Below, in pieces: positions 54,952-62,693 of a stretch of 64,000 bases of DNA. How positions within the stretch are numbered: position 1 is the first letter of the stretch; each line of letters begins with the position of its first letter. Both the position numbers and the translations under genes were made by a program. Under the pieces are notes generated by a model. The model was given only the letters and a program-made list of their open reading frames with translations. It did not search any database and had not been told where the DNA came from. The stretch is from positions 682,001 through 746,000 of the forward strand of contig JARKND010000004.1 of assembly GCA_029309925.1 (NCBI GenBank). The letters are read 5' to 3'. Source of the DNA: Fulvivirgaceae bacterium JP3-4 (GTDB lineage: Bacteria > Bacteroidota > Bacteroidia > Cytophagales > Cyclobacteriaceae).

Positions 54952-55032
54952 AGGTTTAGTCGTCAGACCACGAGGCGTGGTCGGACGACAAAAAAAGTCG
55001 CCAGACCATTGGGTGATCTGACGACTAAACCT
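54952..55032. repeat. Cruciform-forming repeat doublet after the NtrB-like gene
   Basis: AGGTTTAGTCGTCAGA (54952-54967) and its exact reverse complement (55017-55032) enclose two inner hairpins: GTCGTC-A-GACCACG/CGTGGTC-G-GACGAC with an AGG loop followed by seven As, and AGTCG-C-CAGA/TCTG-A-CGACT. The outer 16-bp stem and the inner hairpins exclude each other. It is a REP/BIME-like layout between convergent genes. A third small hairpin (GCCCGA/TCGGGC, about 55049-55066) follows and may serve the minus-strand gene. Confidence 0.75.
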
Positions 55033-55083
55033 GCTACTACTAAAACACCGCCCGACTTCAATCGGGCAAACCAAAACCAAATC

Positions 55084-55491
55084 TTAGTCAAGCCACGCAG
55101 TTGTCTCACAAAAGTCTGTGGCGCTATGGCTGTACCTATCTTTTACACTATACGTGAAATCAATTCTGCTTCCGCGGACTACCCCGCTGCCTTCAACTTC
55201 GTATCCATCAACCACCTGGTATGGAATGCGGATTCTGTCGTAGGTAACAATTGCATAAACAGAGATATCAGCTGCGTAAAAATTGTCAATCCACACTTCA
55301 TCACGATCACTCGAACGCGTGATGTCAATATCATAGTAAGTCATGTCATCGTACGTCTGACTATACTCTTCAACCTCATAGTAACCTAGAATCCTGTCGC
55401 GGTAATCGGACCTTGGTTCTATATGTTCTGTTATACATGAAGTCGAGATAATTGTTAGCAAAACAAACAATCCAGCGCCTTGCAGTTTCAT
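55084..55491 (-). CDS. Small lipoprotein of unknown function
   Basis: This 135-residue lipoprotein has the signal MKLQGAGLFVLLTIISTSC (Cys19). The mature part (RDRILGYYEVEEYSQTYDDM, YYDIDITRSSDRDEVWIDNF, VYAIVTYDRIRIPYQVVDGYE, VVRGSRIDFTYSVKDRYSH) has the strand pattern of a small lipocalin-like barrel, with a conserved-looking end TDFCETTAW. Similar short lipoproteins are frequent in Cytophagales; the function is unknown. It is transcribed alone and converges with the two-component pair, with a repeat doublet between them. Confidence 0.65.
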   Translation of the reverse strand: MKLQGAGLFVLLTIISTSCITEHIEPRSDYRDRILGYYEVEEYSQTYDDMTYYDIDITRSSDRDEVWIDNFYAADISVYAIVTYDRIRIPYQVVDGYEVEGSGVVRGSRIDFTYSVKDRYSHSATDFCETTAWLD

Positions 55492-55640
55492 ACGACTTTA
55501 ACGTTTACAGGGGTTTATACAAGTTTGAAGCCAGAAAAAAAGCTCGTTTTTAACGTTAATAAACAGGGTTTCAAATTTTTTCTTGATTAACCCCCATTTT
55601 TTGGCGAAGTTGTATAAGCCGTCCTAACCCCACACCACTC

Positions 55641-56381
55641 ATGATTCATCCTCGGGAGTTGGTCATCATCATTCTGCTTGTATGCCTGGCAAGTACGTGT
55701 GTCAATGGTCAGGATCTTACTATTAAACGAGTTGAACTTGAGAATGAAAATGTGTTCCTGCTATATGATTTGCAGGACACAACTCAGGGAAGGCGCTACA
55801 CCATAAATCTCTATTCTTCGAGAGATAATTTTATCACACCGTTACAAAAAATCACTGGTGATATCGGTCTGGAAATCATTCCAGGGAGCAACCGAAAAAT
55901 TCGCGTAAACATCAAAGAGGAATTCGGGCAAGAGTTTGAAGGCAAACTTGCTTTTGAACTACGGGCCAGAGTTTATATTCCTTTTATACGATTAGAAAGT
56001 TTTAAGGAAAATCAACAATACAAGCGTGGCAAACCATACGAGATTCGTTGGAGTGGTGGTCGACCACAAAATGTCTTAAACTTTGATCTATATAAGGGTG
56101 ACCAACGTGTCAACACCTTTTCAGGTATCCCCAATGGGGGAAAGTATACAATCTTATTTCCGATGGATACCCGTCCAGGGAGCGATTATCACTTCCGGAT
56201 TTCAGACAGTAAGAATAAAGACGAAGTTGTTAACACAAACGACTTTAGGATATCAAGAAAAATTCCTTTGCTGATGAAAGCGCTTCCCGCTGTTGCAGTT
56301 GGCGGGGTCATGTATTTTCTTTTTCAACCCAAGGAGGATTGTGAGGAATGCTTACCAGATTTTCCCACTAATTTTGATTAA
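55641..56381 (+). CDS. Exported protein with Kre9/KNH-like domain
   Basis: This 246-residue protein has a signal peptide (VIIILLVCLASTCVNG). Two sandwich domains follow. The second (about 120-205) has the Kre9/KNH-like pattern: YKRGKPYEIRWSGGRPQNV, FDLYKGDQRV, GGKYTILFPMDTRPGSDYHFRISD. A hydrophobic span (about 212-230, ALPAVAVGGVMYFLF) and a short acidic Cys-containing tail (CEECLPDF) suggest a membrane anchor. It is the first gene of a three-gene set with the FN3 adhesin (5 bp on) and the caspase-like protease. No enzymatic motif was found; an adaptor or binding role is inferred from context. Confidence 0.65.
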   Translation: MIHPRELVIIILLVCLASTCVNGQDLTIKRVELENENVFLLYDLQDTTQGRRYTINLYSSRDNFITPLQKITGDIGLEIIPGSNRKIRVNIKEEFGQEFEGKLAFELRARVYIPFIRLESFKENQQYKRGKPYEIRWSGGRPQNVLNFDLYKGDQRVNTFSGIPNGGKYTILFPMDTRPGSDYHFRISDSKNKDEVVNTNDFRISRKIPLLMKALPAVAVGGVMYFLFQPKEDCEECLPDFPTNFD

Positions 56382-56386
56382 TCCAA

Positions 56387-59300
56387 ATGAATTTCAAAAA
56401 CATAATACTTTTTGGAATTTCGGTTGCAGCATGTGTTTCAAGTGCCATGGCGCAGCCTAGCGTTCAGGCGCAGATTGGTACGAGCAACATCAGCACCACA
56501 AGTGCAACGTTGATGATAGTTCGCGGGAATGGCGACAGAACATTGGTTGTCGGCAAAGTTGGACCGAGTCTGTCAGAAATCCCGGTAAATAATATTCTTT
56601 ACTGCAACCTTTCATCAACAGGGCAGGATGCCTATGAATTTGGAACCGGAGGTCAAGTGGGTCCAGGCGCTTTTGCAATTGCCACAATGACGACTGGAGG
56701 AAACTGTGGATGCAACATGGCGACTGGAACAGGGATGCCGATCATGCTCATAGTTTACAATCTTCTTCCTGGTACCACCTATACTTTCCGTGCATTTGAA
56801 TCCGCGGGGTCAGGTTGCGGAAGTGCCCTTTACAATGTGTCGACTGGCCCAAACAATCCAATCACATTTACAACAATTCCATCCAACCCGGTGACGGCCG
56901 CGGTAACCACTATCGGCCAAAATTCATTTTCAGCTAAATGGGCGGCAACGACCGGTGCCACTGGTTATTACCTGGATGTTTCTACTACAAATACTTTCTC
57001 GAGCTTCGTTGGCGCAAATAATAATCTGAACGTTGGTAACGTCACCGAATTTTCTGTCAGCGGACTCAGCCCTGGAACGACATACTATTATCGCGTAAGG
57101 GCTTATAACTCGGGCGGTAGTTCCGGAAATTCCGATACAAGAAGTGTCTTAACGTCACCGCCAGATCCTACAGCTTTGGCGGCTACCTCAGTCACGCAAA
57201 CTTCATTCACGGCAAACTGGAGCAGTTCCCTGAGCGCAACATCATACAGGCTGGACGTATCATCAACTGATTTTGTCACTTTCGTATCCGGATATGAAAA
57301 CAAAACTGTAAGTGCTACGAGTGACAATGTCACCGGACTAAGCGCAGGCATAACTTATAAATACAGAGTCAGAGCGGTAAATGCTTCGGGGACATCTGCT
57401 TCCTCCGGAGCAATTTCGCAGGTTACAATTTCCGCAACTCCGGTTGCAACGACTGCGTCAGCCATCACGCAAACTGGATTTGTTGCCGACTGGGGGGCGG
57501 CAACCGGTGCAACAGGATATCATCTGGATGTTTCCTTAGATAATTTCCAAACGTTTGTCACCGGTTATAACAACAAATCAATAGCAACTACGAGTGAGAC
57601 AGTTTCCGGATTGACCGCAGGAACAACGTATTCTTATCGAATCCGCTCATCCAATACTGCCGGGACCTCATCCAATTCAAACACAATTTCGCTAATCACA
57701 ATTCCTTCCGCTCCCACGACATCCGCATCAAATGTTTCGGCTACGAGCTTCCAAATCAATTGGAATGCCGTAGCTGGTGCGACAAGCTACAGAGTCGATG
57801 TATCGGACAATATTGGATTCTCCAGCTTTGTGACCGGTTATAATAATCAGACAGCAAATTCGAGCAACATTTCCGTAACAGGTTTAACTCCCAATACCAT
57901 CTATTATTACAGGGTGCGTTCAGTAAACTCCGGAGGAACATCACCGAACTCTGCGACTCAAAACCAACTCACGTTAACAATGCCTCCCGTTGCATCTTCA
58001 ATGAATGCAATTTCACCTACGGGATTTCAGGCAAGCTGGTCTTCAGTCAGCGGAGCGACTCATTACAAAATCGATCTTGCGACCGATGTAAATTTCACTT
58101 CAAAAGTTGTCGGGTATGACGACCTGACTGTGTCAGCAACAACTTTGGATTTCGCGGGTCTATCGGGAGGCACAACCTATTACTTTCGAGTTCGCGCGGT
58201 AAACGCCTCGGGGCCTTCCGCGAATTCAAATACAATTTCTGCACTCACTATTCCGTCACCTCCGATCGCAACTAATCCGACACTTATTACAATCTCCGGC
58301 TTTACTGCAAACTGGAATGCATCTCAGGGCGCATCGGAATATCGACTCGAGGTTTACACCGGTAATTTTGATTATGTGAGCGGCTACAATAATTTATTGG
58401 TTGCACAAACCTCTGCTGCCGTTACCGGACTAAGCGAGGGAGTTGTTTATCAATATCGCGTCCGTGCTGTCAATGCATCTGGAACATCTGACTACTCGCA
58501 AACAATTTCCGTGGTTACTGTTCCTCCAATTCCTGTCGCGTCCAGTGCTACTTCGATCTCCACAACTTCTTTTACAGCAAATTGGTCGTCTGTATCTGGC
58601 GCAAGTGAATACCTTCTGGATGTTTCGACAGACGAATTCTTAACATTTCTTGCTGGCCACAATGGAAAAGTTGTATCGTCTACATCGGCTGTAATTTCAG
58701 GGCTGCAATCAAATACTTCTTATAAATATCGTGTTCGGGCAACAAGTACATCCGGCACTTCCGGAAATTCGAACATAGTTTCTGTTCTTACACAACCTGA
58801 TGCACCTTTGAATCCCTCTGCGACTTCTATCGGTCAAAACAATTTTACAGCGGGCTGGAGTGTTGTTACAGGCATAACGGAATATCTGCTTGATGTTTCC
58901 ACAGACGACTTCGCAACGAACCTGACAAACTATTCGAATCGAAGTGTGGTAGGGAATACAATTTCAGTCATCAACCTAACCCCAGGTACCCCCTACAAGT
59001 TCAGAGTTCGAGCCAAAAACGCGACTGGCCCATCCGCAAATTCTTCAGTTGTGTCACTGATCACCGTTCCGGCAAATCCGGTTGCTTTACCCGCCTCCTC
59101 GATAACGCAAGGCAGCTTTACAGCCAATTGGAATAGTGTTGTTTCTGCTGACAATTACCTTTTAGATGTTTCGCTGAGCTCAACATTCTCACCCTTATTA
59201 GGCGAATACAATTCAAAGGTGATTCCATCGGCCAGCACGTCACATTCGATCACGGGACTTCAGGCTGGCACGATCTACTATTACCGAATACGTGCCGCCA

Positions 59301-61252
59301 ACATTTCCGGGAACAGCGAAAACTCGAACCACATCACACAGATCACTGTCCCCGCAAAACCCGTAATGAATACAGCGCAGCAAATTACCTCGAACAGTTT
59401 TCTTGCAAGCTGGGCTGAAGTAGCCGGAGCTGACGCTTACGAACTCGATGTTTTTTCCGAGGCGGATGGATATGCCAACCCGATCAGCGGTTACGATGCA
59501 AAATTAATTACAGGCTTAACAGAAGACTTTGTTCGAAATTTATCGCCATCAACACAATATAAATTCAGAGCACGATCAAAAAATTCCGCGGGAGTTTCAG
59601 ACAATGCGATCTTCAAGGCAGCATTAACGCTGAGTTCAACGGGCACAGTGAGCAATCCTCCTGAAATATCACCTGGAACGGCAACGTCAAGTACATCGGT
59701 GAAGGCCATAATATCCGGTGGCATTCCTCCTTATACAGTAACCTTCTTCCATAAGAAAATCACTGCAGTAGCGTATACCGCTGAAAACGCATTGCTTTCT
59801 TCATCGGCTAACATCGATTTCAGCCTTTCTGACAGTTACCTGGATGAGATAGGGATGGAGTATTATTTTACTGTTGTTGACGATGGAGGAAGAGAAAAAA
59901 CCAGTGCAGTCGCAAAAAAAATCATTTCATTTGAAAACTCCAGCAGTCAAAAATTCATCAGTGGTATTTTCAACGGCACTCGCGCCTCAATGCAGGTAAT
60001 CTCGATCCCCTTCGAATTAAATAATACTTCCATCGAAAACATTTTCGGATCGCTTGGGGTATATGATAAAAAGAGTTGGCGACTTGCTCACTATCGGAAC
60101 GGTCGCAATATTGAGTATCAGACGCCCGGGTTTCCTGAGATGACGCGCGGTGTTGGATATTGGTTTAATTCCAAAATAGACGCAAGCACACTTACCACTG
60201 GTGCCGGGACGGCAGGTGCAAATGATCAGGCTAATCCTTTTAAGATGGAGCTGGCGGCAGGATGGAATCAAATTGGAAATCCCTATCCGTTCAACATCGA
60301 CTGGAGCGATGTGTTGGCGGACAATCCGAATGTTTCAGGTGTAGGCGGATTAAAAGTCTATGATGGTTCTATTCAAAATTTTAAGAATACAGATGATCTT
60401 AAAAAATTCGAGGGAGGCTTTGTCTTTGCGGACAATCCGGTAACACTTAATCTAAAAGTTGGGTTGAGAAACACGTTTACGGCAGGGAGAAAGAAAGAAA
60501 ATGAAATAAGCAGTGATCTCAATGGAGACAATTGGCAGGTTCCGCTGATTTTACAACAAGGGAACTCTTTGTGGGAGCTAAGCGGTTTTGGCATGCATCG
60601 CAGCGCAAGTGCTTCTAAAGACAGCTATGACGACATGAGACTGCCAAGGCTTGACGAGTTTCTTGACGCCACGTTCAAACATCCTGAGTATAAGTCTCCG
60701 AATTTTTCCAGGGACATTGTTCCAACAGAGGAGCATCATGAATGGACCTTTAGCATCGAGAGCAGCGACCAGCTCTCAGATATTAACCTCGCCTGGGACA
60801 ATACAACTTTTGGAGACAATACTGCTAATCTGTATTTGTTGGATAAGACGGATGCAGCGTGGATAAACATGCGGAGGGAGTCATCCGTTAGTTTTAAGGG
60901 TGGTCAGAGAGAATTCAAATTATTTTATAGCAAGCGAGGTGATGTTCTCTCTCCCGGGATCTTTCTATTAAGTAAACCGTATCCAAATCCAAGTACAGGA
61001 GAGGTAAAAATCAATTTAGTGTTACCCGACTCACAGTCGTCCTATCATGTAGAGGTTTATATTTTAGATAACCTCGGGCGACTTATTCGAACAAGCATGA
61101 ATGAAAAAATGAACGGTGGAGCTCACCGTTTGCGGTGGGACGGGTTGAACGCAGAAGGTACGGCATGTAAGTCCGGAGTTTATTTTATCAGAATGAAAAT
61201 CAATGGAACGGAACTTAAGGAATCTGTTAGGCGGGTAATCATTATTAATTGA
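56387..61252 (+). CDS. Fibronectin type III repeat surface protein, T9SS type A
   Basis: This 1621-residue protein has a signal peptide (IILFGISVAACVSSAMA), a unique Cys-containing N-terminal domain (to about 160), ten FN3 domains of about 90 residues (about 165-1085) with FTANW, YLLDVST and YYYRVRAVNASG motifs, then a non-repetitive region including a domain with AAGWNQIGNPYPFNIDWSDV. The end is a type A Por sorting tail of FlgD-like form (PYPNPSTGEVKINL ... LRWDGLNAEGTACKSGVYFIRM). It is a T9SS-secreted, surface-anchored fibre-like protein, probably an adhesin. The caspase-like gene begins 5 bp after its stop, so the two are made together. Confidence 0.9.
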   Translation: MNFKNIILFGISVAACVSSAMAQPSVQAQIGTSNISTTSATLMIVRGNGDRTLVVGKVGPSLSEIPVNNILYCNLSSTGQDAYEFGTGGQVGPGAFAIATMTTGGNCGCNMATGTGMPIMLIVYNLLPGTTYTFRAFESAGSGCGSALYNVSTGPNNPITFTTIPSNPVTAAVTTIGQNSFSAKWAATTGATGYYLDVSTTNTFSSFVGANNNLNVGNVTEFSVSGLSPGTTYYYRVRAYNSGGSSGNSDTRSVLTSPPDPTALAATSVTQTSFTANWSSSLSATSYRLDVSSTDFVTFVSGYENKTVSATSDNVTGLSAGITYKYRVRAVNASGTSASSGAISQVTISATPVATTASAITQTGFVADWGAATGATGYHLDVSLDNFQTFVTGYNNKSIATTSETVSGLTAGTTYSYRIRSSNTAGTSSNSNTISLITIPSAPTTSASNVSATSFQINWNAVAGATSYRVDVSDNIGFSSFVTGYNNQTANSSNISVTGLTPNTIYYYRVRSVNSGGTSPNSATQNQLTLTMPPVASSMNAISPTGFQASWSSVSGATHYKIDLATDVNFTSKVVGYDDLTVSATTLDFAGLSGGTTYYFRVRAVNASGPSANSNTISALTIPSPPIATNPTLITISGFTANWNASQGASEYRLEVYTGNFDYVSGYNNLLVAQTSAAVTGLSEGVVYQYRVRAVNASGTSDYSQTISVVTVPPIPVASSATSISTTSFTANWSSVSGASEYLLDVSTDEFLTFLAGHNGKVVSSTSAVISGLQSNTSYKYRVRATSTSGTSGNSNIVSVLTQPDAPLNPSATSIGQNNFTAGWSVVTGITEYLLDVSTDDFATNLTNYSNRSVVGNTISVINLTPGTPYKFRVRAKNATGPSANSSVVSLITVPANPVALPASSITQGSFTANWNSVVSADNYLLDVSLSSTFSPLLGEYNSKVIPSASTSHSITGLQAGTIYYYRIRAANISGNSENSNHITQITVPAKPVMNTAQQITSNSFLASWAEVAGADAYELDVFSEADGYANPISGYDAKLITGLTEDFVRNLSPSTQYKFRARSKNSAGVSDNAIFKAALTLSSTGTVSNPPEISPGTATSSTSVKAIISGGIPPYTVTFFHKKITAVAYTAENALLSSSANIDFSLSDSYLDEIGMEYYFTVVDDGGREKTSAVAKKIISFENSSSQKFISGIFNGTRASMQVISIPFELNNTSIENIFGSLGVYDKKSWRLAHYRNGRNIEYQTPGFPEMTRGVGYWFNSKIDASTLTTGAGTAGANDQANPFKMELAAGWNQIGNPYPFNIDWSDVLADNPNVSGVGGLKVYDGSIQNFKNTDDLKKFEGGFVFADNPVTLNLKVGLRNTFTAGRKKENEISSDLNGDNWQVPLILQQGNSLWELSGFGMHRSASASKDSYDDMRLPRLDEFLDATFKHPEYKSPNFSRDIVPTEEHHEWTFSIESSDQLSDINLAWDNTTFGDNTANLYLLDKTDAAWINMRRESSVSFKGGQREFKLFYSKRGDVLSPGIFLLSKPYPNPSTGEVKINLVLPDSQSSYHVEVYILDNLGRLIRTSMNEKMNGGAHRLRWDGLNAEGTACKSGVYFIRMKINGTELKESVRRVIIIN
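56884..59633 (+). repeat. 10-unit coding tandem repeat (FN3 modules, about 273 bp each)
   Basis: The DNA for the ten FN3 domains is a tandem array of about 273-bp units. Repeat consensus in protein: PxxPxAxxxxxITxTSFTANWxxVxGAxxYxLDVS ... NVTGLxxGTxYxYRVRAVNxSGTSxNS (x variable). Units 2-7 are most alike, and units 1, 9 and 10 more divergent, pointing to internal duplication. Confidence 0.85.
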
Positions 61253-61257
61253 GAAAT

Positions 61258-62436
61258 ATGAAAGTGCTATTGTCGATTTTCGTCTTGCTCTCACAAGCCG
61301 CCATGTTACCTGGACAAGAGCTTCGCGTAAAAACCAACGAAGTTCACGTTTCCATGAAAAATCCGCGGTCTGCGACCAGCGTACCAACGATTAGATGGAT
61401 CACGCCCAAGTTGGAATATACCAATAGCCTTGAATCGCACGTTGAGATTGAAGCCGAGGTAAAATCAGATGTGCCATTGGAAGCGCTCCATCTCACTATT
61501 GGCGACAACATGTCGGGAGAATCACGGGGAAAGAAAGCTATCGAACTAACGGATGGTGCGCTGACGTTCACAATTAAACAGAAAATTACACTTCTTGCCG
61601 GATCAAATTTTATAGAAGTTGTAGCGGAAAATAAGAATGGTGCTAAAGTTTCTGACAGAAGGAATGTTATCGTTGGAAGCGATGCAATCTCTGACGCGGT
61701 GGCGATTGACAGGAAGGACTACGGTTTATTTTTCGCAACAGACACGTATGACTATTGGGACGACCTCGTCAATCCTGTTTATGACGCTAACACCATTGCA
61801 AACGAACTGAAAGAGAAGTATGGATTTGAAATCGAAGTTGTGGAAAATGCAACGCAGGAAGACATTCTTGTAAAGATTAAGGATTATTCTAAACGAAATT
61901 ATAAACCACAAGACCAGTTGTTAATTTTCTTTGCAGGCCATGGCCAGTTTGACGAGGGCTTCGGTGAAGGCTATGTCGTGGCTAAAAATTCGCTTGAGTC
62001 TGATAAAGCAAAAACAAGTTACATTTCGCACTCCAACCTCCGTTCATACATCAATAATATTTCATGCAATCATATTTTGCTAACGATGGACGTATGCTTC
62101 GGAGGCACGTTGGACCCGGCAATTGCGCGCTCGCGCGGAGCTGATCCCAATGATGAACTCAGCAAGAACGAATTTCTTGCGCGGAAACTTTCAAAAAAAA
62201 CCCGAAGGTACATTACATCGGGCGGGAAAGAATATGTTTCAGACGGAATCAACGGTAAGCATTCACCTTTCGCACTTCGTATTCTGGAAGCTTTAAAAAG
62301 CCGTGGTGGAGACGATCGTATTCTCACCATAGGAGAAATCATACCTTTTTTGGAAAAGATAAAAGACCATGAGCCACGGTCTGGCGAGTTTGGCGATAAC
62401 GAAAAAGGAAGCGACTTCGTGTTCGTTGCGCAGTAG
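61258..62436 (+). CDS. Exported caspase-like protease (peptidase C14 family)
   Basis: The ATG at 61258 gives 392 residues with a signal peptide (MKVLLSIFVLLSQAAMLPG); an in-frame TTG at 61249 is unlikely. Residues about 40-145 form an Ig-like sandwich (LHLTIGDNMSG; GSNFIEVVAENKNGAKVSDR). The caspase fold follows (about 155-390): YGLFFATDTYDYWDDLVNP, catalytic His228 in FFAGHGQFDEG, and catalytic Cys280 in TMDVCFGGTLD. Caspase-like proteases of this type (metacaspase/orthocaspase) usually act in the cytoplasm; the signal peptide places this one in the periplasm or outside. It is the last gene of the set with the Kre9/KNH-like protein and the FN3 adhesin. Substrate unknown. Confidence 0.88.
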   Translation: MKVLLSIFVLLSQAAMLPGQELRVKTNEVHVSMKNPRSATSVPTIRWITPKLEYTNSLESHVEIEAEVKSDVPLEALHLTIGDNMSGESRGKKAIELTDGALTFTIKQKITLLAGSNFIEVVAENKNGAKVSDRRNVIVGSDAISDAVAIDRKDYGLFFATDTYDYWDDLVNPVYDANTIANELKEKYGFEIEVVENATQEDILVKIKDYSKRNYKPQDQLLIFFAGHGQFDEGFGEGYVVAKNSLESDKAKTSYISHSNLRSYINNISCNHILLTMDVCFGGTLDPAIARSRGADPNDELSKNEFLARKLSKKTRRYITSGGKEYVSDGINGKHSPFALRILEALKSRGGDDRILTIGEIIPFLEKIKDHEPRSGEFGDNEKGSDFVFVAQ

Positions 62437-62535
62437 GATTTCATTTTAGCACACATTGTTTATTCGAATACCGCATCATCCTTTCTCATTGTAGAAGCAA
62501 ATCAACTTCAATCATTCATTCATTCCTTTCGGAAA

Positions 62536-62562
62536 TAAAAAAACCTCGCGAATGCGAGGTTT
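62536..62562 (-). terminator. Rho-independent terminator of ftsZ
   Basis: On the minus strand AAACCTCGC and GCGAGGTTT form a 9-bp stem around ATTC, followed by a TTTTTTTATTT run. It lies about 130 bp after the ftsZ stop. Confidence 0.8.
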
Positions 62563-62576
62563 AGGTTAAAAAATGT

Positions 62577-62603
62577 CAGGTACGTCTTACCTGGATTTTT
62601 TTA
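62577..62603 (+). terminator. Rho-independent terminator on the plus strand
   Basis: CAGGTA and TACCTG form a 6-bp stem around CGTCT, followed by GATTTTTTT. It is suitable to end transcripts of the caspase-like gene set, about 140 bp after the stop at 62436. Confidence 0.6.
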
Positions 62604-62693
62604 ATAAGCATACCGGCACCGGCAAAAAATATTTACCACCAACAACCACTACGAATGGAGTAAATGACCAGTCGTGCCGGTAATGCTAGATCT

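Larger units (their letters stand above)
62437..62693. other. Intergenic region with three hairpins
   Basis: This gap lies between the convergent caspase-like gene and ftsZ and holds no gene. It contains a minus-strand terminator (62536-62562), a plus-strand terminator (62577-62603), and an inverted repeat ACCGGCAC (62612-62619)/GTGCCGGT (62674-62681) extended by GCAT/AATGC. Confidence 0.7.
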
